This document shows positions 18,800-27,261 of a DNA stretch of 64,000 bases, piece after piece. The translations under genes were made by a program, and so were the position numbers. The notes under the pieces are model-generated. The model searched no databases, was not told the origin of the DNA, and saw nothing but the letters and a program-made list of their open reading frames with translations. The stretch comes from Paenibacillus sp. J2TS4 (GTDB lineage: Bacteria > Bacillota > Bacilli > Paenibacillales > NBRC-103111), in assembly GCF_018403245.1 (NCBI RefSeq), contig NZ_BOSH01000004.1:310001-374000 (forward strand), in the 5' to 3' direction. Positions within the stretch are counted from its first letter, which is position 1; the number at the start of each line of letters is the position of its first letter.

Positions 18800-19906
18800 A
18801 TGAACCATCATCTCAGTTCGTCATTATCTGGAGATCCGGATTCATTTTCATTGGAAAGAGCTTTTCAACTGCTGGATGAAGAGGTGGAAACAGGAGAAAT
18901 CCCGGGCGGAGTGGCCCTGGTTACTCATCGAGGGAAAGTGGTTGGTGTTCATGCCTCGGGTTATTCGATTGATTATGGAGAAGACAGAGAACAGACGGTG
19001 GAGGATACCCTATACGACTGTGCTTCCTTGACGAAGGTTACGGTAACTCTTCCTCTAATTCTGCAGGGCTTGGGCCTCGGATTGCTTCGTCTGGATGATC
19101 CCGTGACGCATTTCATTCCGGCATTCGCGGCTAACAACAAGGATCACATCACGGTCAAGCAATTGCTGGTTCATACGTCGGGATTGCCCGCGCATCAGCC
19201 TTTTTACCTCCATGGTTGGACTCCCGAAGAAACCATTAATGGGATTTGCAGGCTTCCGCTGGATTATAAAACAGAAACAAAGGTGATCTATAGCGATCTT
19301 GGCTACATTCTGTTAGGTCAGATTGCTTCTTTAGTATTTGGTGATTCTCTGGATCGTGTAGCTGAGCAAAGAATTTTCGACCCCTTGGGCATGAAGCAGA
19401 GTACTTTTTGCCCGCCGGAATCGTGGAGGCCTCTTATCGCGGCTACGGAATATACGGATCAGTTAGGCCGCTGCAAGAGAGGAGAGGTTCATGATGAGAA
19501 CGCTTATGCTCTTGGCGGCGTTAGCGGTCATGCAGGATTATTCTCTACTGCGCGGGATCTCGCCCGCTATGCTCAGATGTGGCTTGCCGGAGGGCGAACC
19601 GAGGACGGACAGACGATCCTTCCGCAAGCTTCCGTTCAGGCGGCATTGCGCTCCCATACCGGTAAACTGAGCGCCCACCGCGGGCTGGGCTGGGTGTTAA
19701 AGGGAGATAAGATGGACGCTTCCGGAGATTTGCTGTCCAATACTGCCTACGGACATACCGGATTTACGGGAGTATGTCTGACGATGGATCCGGAACGTGA
19801 ACTAGGCGTCGTTCTGTTAACTAACCGGGTTCATTATGGAAGAGATAAATCGGTGGCCCGGTTAAGGGCTCGCTTTCACAATGCGGTGGCAGCTTCCTTG
19901 CCATAA
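18800..19906 (+). CDS. Serine hydrolase of the class C beta-lactamase/EstB family
   Basis: Protein of 368 aa without a signal peptide. The catalytic tetrad is SLTK in YDCASLTKVT (S-x-x-K), the tyrosine motif is YSDLGY (Y-x-N replaced by Y-S-D), and the third motif is GHTGFTG (H-T-G for K-T-G). That combination and the cytosolic location point to an esterase or D-aminopeptidase-like enzyme rather than an antibiotic resistance beta-lactamase. It has a good Shine-Dalgarno (AAAGGAGG) and its own promoter. Confidence 0.85.
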   Translation: MNHHLSSSLSGDPDSFSLERAFQLLDEEVETGEIPGGVALVTHRGKVVGVHASGYSIDYGEDREQTVEDTLYDCASLTKVTVTLPLILQGLGLGLLRLDDPVTHFIPAFAANNKDHITVKQLLVHTSGLPAHQPFYLHGWTPEETINGICRLPLDYKTETKVIYSDLGYILLGQIASLVFGDSLDRVAEQRIFDPLGMKQSTFCPPESWRPLIAATEYTDQLGRCKRGEVHDENAYALGGVSGHAGLFSTARDLARYAQMWLAGGRTEDGQTILPQASVQAALRSHTGKLSAHRGLGWVLKGDKMDASGDLLSNTAYGHTGFTGVCLTMDPERELGVVLLTNRVHYGRDKSVARLRARFHNAVAASLP

Positions 19907-19962
19907 TAAGCTCCTACTGCTCCAAAGCTTCATATTAATAATGATTTGGAGGTCATCCTTAC

Positions 19963-20916
19963 ATGATTACTTATCGAAGCTATCAGCCTGGAGATGAGGA
20001 AGTAATCGTAGAACTGTGGAATCGATGTCTCTCCCATGATCCGATCACCCGCGTGAGATTTCGCAATCTCGTTCTGCTGGACGCCAATTTTGATCCTGAA
20101 GGGCTGCGTCTGGCGATGGCCGGCGACCGTCTGCTGGGCTGCCTGTACGCAGTTCGCCGACAATTGCCTATGCATGGTACGGAGCTTGAGCCGTCTATCG
20201 GCTGGATACCTTTCTTCTTCGTCGATCCGTTTGCTAGACGTCAAGGCGTAGGCACCCGGTTGCTTAACGACGGGCTGCAATGGCTAAGGGCCCTTCAACG
20301 GACACAAGTCTACTTTGCCTCATATGCACCTAATTACATCGTGCCAGGCCTGGATGAAGCTCATTATCCCGAGGGCCTAGCTTTTTTGCTGAGCCATGAT
20401 TTTACCAGGCTTTATTCCCCGGTGGCGATGGATTGCTCCCTGGTGGATTGGAAGATGCCTGAAGCGGTAACGGCTCTTAAGCAGCAGCGAATACAGGAAG
20501 GCTATACGTTCCGTCTTGCGGAGGATGGAGACTTGTATGAATTGATCCAGTTTGCTACAGACGTATTTAATCCGGATTGGGGCCGGGCGATTCGGGAAGG
20601 AGTGCTTCGCGGGTTGCCTCTGTCACAAATTTGGGTAGCAAGAGAGCACGGCAAGCTGGTCGGATTCTGCATGCACGGCGGGTATGAAGGAATTTCCGAA
20701 CGATTCGGTCCCTTTGGGGTTGATCCCGAGCAGCAGGGCAAGGGATTGGGCAAAATTTTGCTATGTGATTGTCTTGCTTCCATGAGAGCCCAAGGACTGC
20801 ACGGGGCCTGGTTTTTGTGGACCGGGGAGCAAACAGCGGCAGGTCATTTATACAAGAAAACAGGTTTTGTCGTTACCCGGACTTTTCAGGTAATGTGCAA
20901 AAAATTGATGGAGTAG
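19963..20916 (+). CDS. Tandem GNAT N-acetyltransferase
   Basis: Protein of 317 aa with two GNAT folds. The first (residues 1 to about 150) has FFVDPFARRQGVGTRLLNDGL; the second (about 165-317) has FGVDPEQQGKGLGKILLCDCL. Both carry the R/Q-x-x-G-x-G/A acetyl-CoA loop. The acceptor is unknown. The start is the ATG behind TTGGAGGTCATCCTTAC, 56 nt after the serine hydrolase gene, so the two may be co-transcribed. Confidence 0.85.
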   Translation: MITYRSYQPGDEEVIVELWNRCLSHDPITRVRFRNLVLLDANFDPEGLRLAMAGDRLLGCLYAVRRQLPMHGTELEPSIGWIPFFFVDPFARRQGVGTRLLNDGLQWLRALQRTQVYFASYAPNYIVPGLDEAHYPEGLAFLLSHDFTRLYSPVAMDCSLVDWKMPEAVTALKQQRIQEGYTFRLAEDGDLYELIQFATDVFNPDWGRAIREGVLRGLPLSQIWVAREHGKLVGFCMHGGYEGISERFGPFGVDPEQQGKGLGKILLCDCLASMRAQGLHGAWFLWTGEQTAAGHLYKKTGFVVTRTFQVMCKKLME

Positions 20917-20961
20917 AGCAGCATTACTTTAACGAATGAATCTTGTAGTAAAGCTTATTTG

Positions 20962-20992
20962 AAGCTCTTCTTAACTAAGGAGGGCTTTTTTT
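20962..20992 (+). terminator. Rho-independent terminator after the GNAT gene
   Basis: AAGCTCTTCTT / AAGGAGGGCTT imperfect stem and a run of T. Confidence 0.75.
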
Positions 20993-21043
20993 GTATAATA
21001 TAGCTTGGGACAGAGGTGTTATAAGAAAGGAAGAGATGCGAAG

Positions 21044-21940
21044 GTGAACGCTTTAGGAGCCATTGAAGCGGGAGGGACCAAATTCGTCTGCGGGATCGGT
21101 ACGGAAGATGGCACAGTGTTGGACAAGATCAGCTTTCCGACTACGACGCCGGAAGAAACTATTGGCCGAGTAGAGGACTACTTCCGGGGAAAAAAGATAG
21201 CCGCTTTAGGAATCGGCGCTTTTGGACCGATTGATCCGCGCAAGGACAGCCCGACTTACGGGTATGTCACCAGCACTCCGAAGCCGTACTGGGGCGGCTT
21301 CAATTTACTGGGTGCGCTAAACCGGAATATTAATGTTCCGACAGGCTTTGATACCGATGTTAATGGGGCTGCTCTTGGAGAGGCGCTGTTTGGAGCGGCC
21401 AAAGGATTGGACAACTGCATGTACATAACCGTAGGGACGGGAATCGGAGCCGGGGCCCTCATTAATGGCAAACGGGTTCATGGGCTGTCCCATCCGGAAA
21501 TGGGGCATATTATCGTCCGCAGGCATCCGCAGGACGAGTATGAAGGCCGCTGCCCTTATCATCGGGATTGTCTCGAAGGCTTGGCGGCCGGGCCGGCTAT
21601 CGAGGAGCGCTGGGGAGTCAAAGGCAGCGAGCTTGGGGCGGACCATGCGGCATGGGAAATGGAAGCCGATTATTTGGCCCAGGCGCTAATGAATTATATT
21701 CTCATTCTATCTCCGGAGAAGATTGTTATGGGAGGCGGCGTGATGAAGCAGCAGCAGCTGTTCCCGCTTATCCGGCAGAAGCTTATTCGGCTGTTGAATG
21801 GCTACGTTCAACAAGAGGCTATCCTTGATGCTGCTGAGAATTACATTGTTCCGCCGGCGCTTGGCGATAATGCAGGGCTCTGCGGAGCGCTGGCACTCGC
21901 TGCCGAAGCGTACTCGGAAGAGCGCAAGGATTCGGTTTAA
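21044..21940 (+). CDS. ROK family fructokinase
   Basis: Sugar kinase of 298 aa. It has the ROK ATP site GAIEAGGTKFVCGIG at the N-terminus, the phosphate-2 region YITVGTGIGAGALING, and the zinc-binding ROK signature HPEMGHIIVRRHPQDEYEG followed by RCPYHRDCLEGLAAGPAI. The H/C pattern is the one seen in GmuE/ScrK-type fructokinases. I use the GTG at 21044 (MNALGAIEAGG) behind AAGGAAGAG. The 3' end overlaps the convergent tgl gene by 4 nt. Confidence 0.88.
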   Translation: MNALGAIEAGGTKFVCGIGTEDGTVLDKISFPTTTPEETIGRVEDYFRGKKIAALGIGAFGPIDPRKDSPTYGYVTSTPKPYWGGFNLLGALNRNINVPTGFDTDVNGAALGEALFGAAKGLDNCMYITVGTGIGAGALINGKRVHGLSHPEMGHIIVRRHPQDEYEGRCPYHRDCLEGLAAGPAIEERWGVKGSELGADHAAWEMEADYLAQALMNYILILSPEKIVMGGGVMKQQQLFPLIRQKLIRLLNGYVQQEAILDAAENYIVPPALGDNAGLCGALALAAEAYSEERKDSV

Positions 21941-22743
21941 TCAAATATTCGGTAGCTATTCATGCCAATTCGTGCGATAATCGGTAGTGGGCTTGTCATA
22001 CCGCTAGATACACGATATAGGTAAGAGTATCCCGGATTAGTCGCTTGATTCAGCAGATAGGCGTTTCGTGTCGCTCCGGGTCTGCGGTGCCGATTCAGAG
22101 AAAGAATAATGCCAGCGGAGTCGCGAATTCCGATTCCGTGACCAAAGTAATAACCGTTACCGAAATTAACGACATTGACGCCTTGCCACTCGGGTTTCAT
22201 CGGATCGACATCGGGATTGATGAAATATAGGACGTCGGCCGGCAGAAATTCATTCGTGCGGATCGTGCGAACGGCCAGGTCTCTATCGTATTCCCAGCTG
22301 TATAAATAAAGATGGCCGAACAGTTGATCGAATAACCGGTCCCCGATAACTTCCAATACAGCTTTGTAATATAAGATGATCATGGCTGTTGCACATTCAA
22401 AAGAATAAAGATGTCCGTTCCAATAAATATCCCGAATGGCCGCGGAGGGCGAAACATTAGGGCGAAGCTGGAATCCTCCTTGATGACTGAGGATCCAAAA
22501 AACAGGGTTGCAGCGGGAATGCTCAAAATCGGCAAAGCTAACATTACTTTGTTCCATGGCGATGGCTTCGTTCATAATCGATGTTCTCAGTCTAATCTCA
22601 AACTCGAGCTCTTCCGGCCGGGAATACGAGTAAACCGTTCGATTGGCGGCCATCTGAGACAGAATCCGTCTGGCGGAATCCGTCTGGCTCCAGTTCCATG
22701 GCAGCGTATTCGGATTAACTTGGGTTCCAGCAATTGAAATCAT
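21937..22743 (-). CDS. tgl: Spore protein-glutamine gamma-glutamyltransferase (transglutaminase)
   Basis: Cross-links spore coat proteins (e.g. GerQ) late in sporulation by epsilon-(gamma-glutamyl)lysine bonds. The 268 aa sequence aligns with B. subtilis Tgl, including SAAIRDIYWNGHLYSFECAT around the catalytic cysteine, the EFEIRLRTSIMNEA helix, and the C-terminal GHGIGIRD and AYLLNQAT segments. The ATG at 22743 follows GGAGGAAGCCC. Its stop overlaps the stop of the convergent fructokinase gene. Mother-cell control is expected from the family, but I could not identify a clear promoter. Confidence 0.92.
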   Translation of the reverse strand: MISIAGTQVNPNTLPWNWSQTDSARRILSQMAANRTVYSYSRPEELEFEIRLRTSIMNEAIAMEQSNVSFADFEHSRCNPVFWILSHQGGFQLRPNVSPSAAIRDIYWNGHLYSFECATAMIILYYKAVLEVIGDRLFDQLFGHLYLYSWEYDRDLAVRTIRTNEFLPADVLYFINPDVDPMKPEWQGVNVVNFGNGYYFGHGIGIRDSAGIILSLNRHRRPGATRNAYLLNQATNPGYSYLYRVSSGMTSPLPIIARIGMNSYRIFD

Positions 22744-22921
22744 GGGCTTCCTCCGGATATAATGATAGTGTTTAACAAATCATATGTGGAGGATTGTTAT
22801 TTCTTGACTGCTTCCACATGATTTCGCGATTATATTGGATCGCGATTTTTGGCTGGCTCTACAGAGCACTATACACAGCCCAAATAATGGTGGTATGATT
22901 ATGGTAAGGAGGGACGAGGAC

Positions 22922-23296
22922 ATGTACAAATGGGCCATGGCTGCATTATTATGCTGTGCGATCGTATTAGGTTTATCCGGTCTAGTGTATGCGGTAAATC
23001 AGAATGCGACGGAGATTGCTAAAGAAAAAGCAGAAGCAGAAGCTCCGGAGAATAACGCACCGGTCGATGCGGAGGCTGCTGAAGCCGTTTATAAGAAGAC
23101 GTGCTTGAGCTGCCATGGAGGCAACTTGGAAGGTGGAGCGGGACCTAGCTTGGAAACCGTTGGGGCCAAAATGGACCGCAACAAAATCCGCCTGAAAATC
23201 ATGAATGGCGTAAGCCCAATGATGCCTGCTTTCAAAGGTCAATTGGAAGATACTGAAATTGCGAATTTGGCCGGCTGGTTAGCCGAGCACAAATAA
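22922..23296 (+). CDS. Membrane-anchored c-type cytochrome (CccA-like)
   Basis: Protein of 124 aa. One N-terminal transmembrane anchor (WAMAALLCCAIVLGLSGLVYA) is followed by a charged A/E-rich linker. A single class I cytochrome c domain then has the haem motif CLSCHGG and a distal methionine region SPMMPAFKGQL. It is an outer-face electron carrier of the small cytochrome c550/551 type. The start is the ATG at 22922 behind AAGGAGGGACGAGG. A strong terminator makes it monocistronic. Confidence 0.9.
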   Translation: MYKWAMAALLCCAIVLGLSGLVYAVNQNATEIAKEKAEAEAPENNAPVDAEAAEAVYKKTCLSCHGGNLEGGAGPSLETVGAKMDRNKIRLKIMNGVSPMMPAFKGQLEDTEIANLAGWLAEHK

Positions 23297-23333
23297 TATG
23301 AACTGGCATTATTGTAAATATCTGAACTTACAA

Positions 23334-23366
23334 AACAACGCGGGAATTCATCCCGCGTTGTTTTTC
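23334..23366 (+). terminator. Rho-independent terminator after the cytochrome gene
   Basis: Perfect 12-bp stem AACAACGCGGGA / TCCCGCGTTGTT with a 5-nt loop and T-tail. The palindromic A/T ends make it bidirectional. Confidence 0.94.
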
Positions 23367-23496
23367 ATATAGAGGACGATAAGGGGCAAGCTATTATTAA
23401 AGCTCGGTGAATAATACAACATAGCTAATGGAGACCACAGGGGCTGTTGTTCACATTCATCGGATTACAAACCCAATAAGAAGGAGTGAATTAGGT

Positions 23497-23769
23497 ATGG
23501 CCAGAAGAAGACGTCTGCTCGTGCCTCAAGCTGGGCAGGGGTTGGAGCAATTAAAGTCGGAAGTGATGAAGCAAGCGGGCTACCGGGTTAATCCGGCGCG
23601 GCCGGATCAGGTCAAATATGAGGTAGCCAATTCTCTCGGGATTCATATGAATCGGGATGGGAATGGACAAATGACTACGGAGGATGCCGGTAAGGTCGGC
23701 GGAAAAATTGGCGGGGCGATGGTAAAGGAGATGATTCAAAGAGCTAAAGATCAATTAAGCTCAAGGTAA
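23497..23769 (+). CDS. Alpha/beta-type small acid-soluble spore protein
   Basis: DNA-protecting protein of the spore core, 90 aa. The two conserved segments are VKYEVANSLGI (the region cut by the GPR protease) and GGKIGGAMVKEMIQRA (DNA-binding helix). The N-terminus (MARRRRLLVPQAGQGLEQLK) is longer and more basic than in the main Bacillus SspA/B proteins, as in many Paenibacillus paralogues. It has the Shine-Dalgarno AAGGAGTGAATTAGGT and is expected to be forespore (SigG) expressed; no convincing SigG promoter was located. Confidence 0.93.
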   Translation: MARRRRLLVPQAGQGLEQLKSEVMKQAGYRVNPARPDQVKYEVANSLGIHMNRDGNGQMTTEDAGKVGGKIGGAMVKEMIQRAKDQLSSR

Positions 23770-23950
23770 ACAGGAAAACAAGCGGAGACTAGTTCCATCA
23801 TTCTGAAAAGCGGATTCATTTTCTTTTGCGCTTTTGACCGTTGGCCGCTGTTTTTGCAGCCGTTATGCTTGATCCAGGGGGCATAACTCTATACAATAAT
23901 AGGAAAAACAGCGAGGAGGCGAAAATCCTTTCTTATTAAGGAGATAGATT

Positions 23951-24619
23951 ATGAATATTAATCAATCATCTGCGATGCTGGAAAGGGTGGAACGGCGATC
24001 AACCCCGCGTGGAGACATTCAACTGCAGAAAAGAGGGGCGAATTACGAAATTATAAGCAATGGAACCTTCCTGATGGCGACTTATAACGGGGCTTCGGAA
24101 AGGTTGTTGGTTCAAGCCGCGCTAGCGGCTTGCGATAAGCCGGCCCAAGTGTTGATCGGCGGCCTTGGTGTCGGTTTTTCTTTGGCGGCTGCATTAAAGG
24201 AGGAGCAGGTCGAGCAGGTGACCGTCGTCGAAATTGAGGAAGCCATTATCTCGTGGAATCGCACTTATTTAGCGGAATTTAACAATCAGGCGATGGAGGA
24301 TTCCAGGACGGTGATCATTCATGCCGATTTGATAGATTGGTTGTCCGAAGGCGATCATCGGTATGATGCCATCTGTCTGGATATAGACAATGGGCCCGAT
24401 TGGAAGGTCTATGAAGCCAATCAGGCTTTATATGACCAGGTCGGTCTTAAGATGCTTAAAGACAAGCTGACACCGGGAGGAGTTCTTTCCTTCTGGAGCG
24501 CTTCCTCGGCGCCAGACTTCGCAAGCCTATTAAAGGATTTCTTCCCCTCTGTGCAGGAATTGTCCGTGGAACAGCAACGGGGAGAGCCTGATTACATTTA
24601 TTTAGCCAAGAATGGCTAG
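23951..24619 (+). CDS. Spermidine/spermine synthase-like SAM-dependent methyltransferase fold protein
   Basis: Protein of 222 aa with a Rossmann SAM/decarboxy-SAM binding core: LIGGLGVGFSLAAAL (motif I), VTVVEIEEAIISWN (acidic end of beta-2) and DAICLDIDNGPDW (motif with catalytic-type acids). It lacks the full N-terminal domain of true spermidine synthases (about 280 aa), so its substrate is uncertain. The ATG follows AAGGAGATAGATT. Confidence 0.75.
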   Translation: MNINQSSAMLERVERRSTPRGDIQLQKRGANYEIISNGTFLMATYNGASERLLVQAALAACDKPAQVLIGGLGVGFSLAAALKEEQVEQVTVVEIEEAIISWNRTYLAEFNNQAMEDSRTVIIHADLIDWLSEGDHRYDAICLDIDNGPDWKVYEANQALYDQVGLKMLKDKLTPGGVLSFWSASSAPDFASLLKDFFPSVQELSVEQQRGEPDYIYLAKNG

Positions 24620-24654
24620 GCCGTTCAGGCAGTTGCCCAATAGGGCAGGATTAA

Positions 24655-24840
24655 AGTGCAAAAACACCTCTTAAATCCAACATTTTCCCGATAATGGGAA
24701 TTATAGTGCAAAAGTACCTTCTAATTTGACGAAATCGTCCAATTTTCAACAAATGTGGTAAACAGAGTGCACTTTTACACCTTAATCTCAAAAGTGGCTA
24801 AAACTATAGAATTGGGGGTGCATGTTTGCCCCTTAATTTT
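24655..24840. repeat. Degenerate direct repeats (AGTGCAAAAGTACCTT-like), four units
   Basis: Units begin at 24655, 24705, 24766 and 24818, each opening with a variant of AGTGCAAAAGTACCTTAAT followed by about 30-40 nt of unlike sequence. The spacing is uneven (50, 61, 52). There is no cas gene and no conserved spacer length. It lies between a stop codon and the promoter of the structured RNA. Confidence 0.6.
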
Positions 24841-24871
24841 ATTTTCGACCACTACAATATCTTTTAACTAT

Positions 24872-24900
24872 TTGACAAATGGGTGTTACCCAGGTAAGAT
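24872..24900 (+). promoter_or_regulatory. Putative SigA promoter of a non-coding RNA
   Basis: Consensus TTGACA, a 17-nt spacer and TAAGAT. No ORF starts within the next 670 bp, so the promoter serves the folded RNA that ends at the terminator at 25157-25181. Confidence 0.6.
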
Positions 24901-24906
24901 ATACTG

Positions 24907-25181
24907 TATATAGACGTTGGGAGAGATGTTGATGTTTGCGGTTGTTCTTAACTAGTTAATTTCATAGCGGTGAATCATAAGAGTCAAGACTAATAGTCTG
25001 ATCTCGGAGGAGTGTTATCCCGGCTGACCAGCCAGTAAGGGGATATTCTTTTGTGTGTTCTTTTTTAACACTGCCCGAAGTAGACTCTCTTGCGATTGCT
25101 GCTCATTAGTTAAGAACATCGGTAAATCCTAACGCCTAACATTTATGGATATTTAGCCGTGCTCTTAAGCACGGTTTTTTT
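24907..25181 (+). ncRNA. Structured non-coding RNA, 6S RNA candidate
   Basis: The region is bounded by a promoter and a perfect terminator (CCGTGCT / AGCACGG then seven T, 25157-25181). Nested pairings form a long rod: an outer helix GTTCTTAACTA (24944-24954) with TAGTTAAGAAC (25107-25117), then AGAGTC (24980-24985) with GACTCT (25083-25088), then AGTGTTA (25011-25017) with TAACACT (25066-25072), then TATCCC with GGGATA, and an apical GGCTGACCAGCC loop. A small side hairpin AGACTAATAGTCT sits in the central bulge. A rod of about 175 nt with a central bubble is the 6S RNA architecture. The boundaries are approximate and the identity is inferred from shape alone. Confidence 0.55.
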
Positions 25182-25470
25182 GACTTTGTAAAGTTCGTTC
25201 AAATAATAACGGAACGTTTATTTTTGAACTGAACCAAGCAGGGGACGACTTACCTCCAGCCATACAATCTTTATCCCATGATTCCGGTTGAGTACCGGAT
25301 ACGGAAGAGAAGCCCTCCTGATTCCTGTGGAGCTCCTCAAGCCGCGGTTATGCATAGACACTAAAACGAGCTATGCCAGTAACGGGCATTCTGCGGTATT
25401 GGGATTCGGACGTTTGTTGAAAAATGTCGATGGCTAAAGAGGGGTTCCCGGACAAAATCAAAATTCCATC
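25182..25470. other. Stretch without recognised gene before the MutS2-like gene
   Basis: About 290 bp between the ncRNA terminator and another terminator. I see no credible ORF and no known riboswitch. It may be the leader of an RNA ending at 25512, or decayed sequence. Confidence 0.3.
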
Positions 25471-25512
25471 AGGCAGATGATGAACTGATTATGTTCGTCT
25501 TCTGCCTTTTTT
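25471..25512 (+). terminator. Terminator upstream of the MutS2-like gene
   Basis: Stem GGCAGATGATGAAC / GTTCGTCTTCTGCC (bulged) with a 7-nt loop and a T-run, 68 nt before the next start codon. It could end a short transcript or attenuate the downstream gene. Confidence 0.75.
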
Positions 25513-25580
25513 GCGTTGCCCCATGATTAGCTCAAACCTAGAGCGCTTTTGAAGAAAGTAAACATTAAGGAGGAGTACCA

Positions 25581-27182
25581 ATGAATCAACAAACTTACAC
25601 TCGGCTGGAATACGACAAACTTAAACAAAAACTGAACGATTATGCCATATCGTCTATCGGTCGGCAAAGGATTGACGAATTAAGCCCGTTAACCGATCTC
25701 CGGATGATTGAGAATCAGCTTGTAGAAACGGAGGAGGCTCTGCAAGTGATCCGGGATGGAGTAAGCGTGCCTATTCCTTCCATAGAAGGAGTGGACCTTG
25801 TGTTCCGCAAGTTTGGCAAAGGGTATTTATTGACCGTAGATGAGCTGACAGCTATCAGTTCTATGCTGGACAGCGTTCTGCGTTTGAAGCAATTTATGAA
25901 ATCAAAGGAGCTGGCAGCTCCGAATCTTTTCTCGTACGTCAGTGCTTTATTTGAATTAAAGTCTTTAGCGGGTGATATAACTCAGAGTATCCGTCATGGC
26001 AGGATAGCGGATGAAGCTAGCGGTGAGTTAGCTCGAATCCGCAAGAAGCTGGTCATCATGGAAGAGCGGATCAAGAAAAAAGTCGACAGCAGCATGCACA
26101 GATATCGCTCCTATCTTCAGGAGTACGTGATCAGTATGAGAAACGACAGGTATGTTCTGCCCGTGAAGAAGGAATTCCGCAAGCGCGTCCCCGGTACAGT
26201 GTGGGATGAATCGGCCAGCGGGCAAACCGTGTTTATCGAGCCGGAGGAGATCGCCATACTTCGCCAGGAGTGGATAGGCGCCAAGGCGGAGGAAGAGCGG
26301 GAAGAGACGGTGGTGCTCGCCCGATTGACCGAGCATGCGGAACAACATGCCCGGGAGCTGTTAATGAACATGGAGACGATCGGTCATTATGATTTTGTAT
26401 TCGCCAAAGCCAAATATGCCCGTGAACTGGATGCCCGGAGAGTGGCCATTAATAATAAAGGCTACATTCGGATTGTTGAAGGACGTCATCCGTTCCTTAA
26501 CGGTCATCCGGTCCCTCTGCATTTGACTATGGGTGAGCGATACCGCTCCTTAATCATTACCGGACCGAATACCGGAGGAAAGACTGTCAGCTTGAAGACC
26601 GTCGGTCTTCTGACGATGATGGTTCAATCGGGGCTGCTCGTGCCTGTGAAGGAAGGAAGCGAGTTTGCTGTATACAACAACCTGTGGGTCGATATCGGAG
26701 ACGGACAAAGTATGGAACAGTCCCTCAGCACATTTTCGGCCCATATCCGCAATGTGATCGATATTCTGAAGCAGGCCGATTCGTCCACGCTTATTTTGCT
26801 GGATGAGCTGGCGACGGGCACCGATCCGGGAGAAGGAATCGGACTGTCCATCGCAGTGCTGGAAGAATTATACCGTCGGGGGGCAACCGTGCTGGCCACT
26901 ACCCACTATAACGAAATCAAGACGTTCGCCGAACGGACTCCCGGATTTGAAAATGCGAGAATGGAGTTCGACAGCGAGACATTGCAGCCTTTATACCGGC
27001 TCGTTATCGGAGAAGCCGGGAGCAGCTATGCTTTCCAAATCGCACTGAAGCTGGGAATTCCGGAGGCTATAGTGGAGAGGTCCAGGCAAATTACAGCGGC
27101 GGCTGTTCAGACGGGAGAACCCGTTCCGCCGGTCCACGTAACTGAAATTCGGGGCGAACCCTCCCGGGAATCCGCAGATTAA
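25581..27182 (+). CDS. MutS2-like ATPase lacking KOW/Smr C-terminal domains
   Basis: Protein of 533 aa. The MutS core/clamp domain (residues 1 to about 300, long helices) is followed by the ABC-type MutS ATPase: Walker A GPNTGGKTVSLKT, a DGQSMEQSLSTFS signature and Walker B LILLDELATGTDPGEG, then ATTHYNEIK. Full-length MutS2 has about 785 aa with a KOW-like region and a nuclease Smr domain; this protein stops shortly after the ATPase (AAVQTGEPVPPVHV). The ending is followed by a normal stop and the ORF is clean, so it is probably a genuine short paralogue rather than a truncation. It may act in ribosome rescue or recombination control without nicking. Confidence 0.85.
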   Translation: MNQQTYTRLEYDKLKQKLNDYAISSIGRQRIDELSPLTDLRMIENQLVETEEALQVIRDGVSVPIPSIEGVDLVFRKFGKGYLLTVDELTAISSMLDSVLRLKQFMKSKELAAPNLFSYVSALFELKSLAGDITQSIRHGRIADEASGELARIRKKLVIMEERIKKKVDSSMHRYRSYLQEYVISMRNDRYVLPVKKEFRKRVPGTVWDESASGQTVFIEPEEIAILRQEWIGAKAEEEREETVVLARLTEHAEQHARELLMNMETIGHYDFVFAKAKYARELDARRVAINNKGYIRIVEGRHPFLNGHPVPLHLTMGERYRSLIITGPNTGGKTVSLKTVGLLTMMVQSGLLVPVKEGSEFAVYNNLWVDIGDGQSMEQSLSTFSAHIRNVIDILKQADSSTLILLDELATGTDPGEGIGLSIAVLEELYRRGATVLATTHYNEIKTFAERTPGFENARMEFDSETLQPLYRLVIGEAGSSYAFQIALKLGIPEAIVERSRQITAAAVQTGEPVPPVHVTEIRGEPSRESAD

Positions 27183-27241
27183 GAGACAAATTCATAAACC
27201 ATTGGCTCTCGAATCCAGGGACGCGAGCGGGTAAAGAATAG

Positions 27242-27261
27242 GGGGTCGCGAAAGCGGCCCC
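27242..27261 (+). terminator. Probable terminator hairpin after the MutS2-like gene
   Basis: GGGGTCGC GAAA GCGGCCCC hairpin with a GNRA-like loop; the following T-tract is weak (TGACCTTGTTTT). It lies in the 331-bp gap before ehuB. Confidence 0.5.

Noticed and set aside
18800..19906. Antibiotic-resistance beta-lactamase
   Set aside because: No signal peptide, and the Y-S-D and H-T-G motifs are those of EstB-like esterases/peptidases.
24655..24840. CRISPR-like array
   Set aside because: Repeats are degenerate, spacing is uneven (50-61 nt), repeat length is not constant and no cas gene is near.
24907..25181. tmRNA, RNase P RNA or T-box leader
   Set aside because: No tRNA-like ends, no RNase P conserved core, and no T-box sequence or specifier; only the 6S-like rod shape fits.
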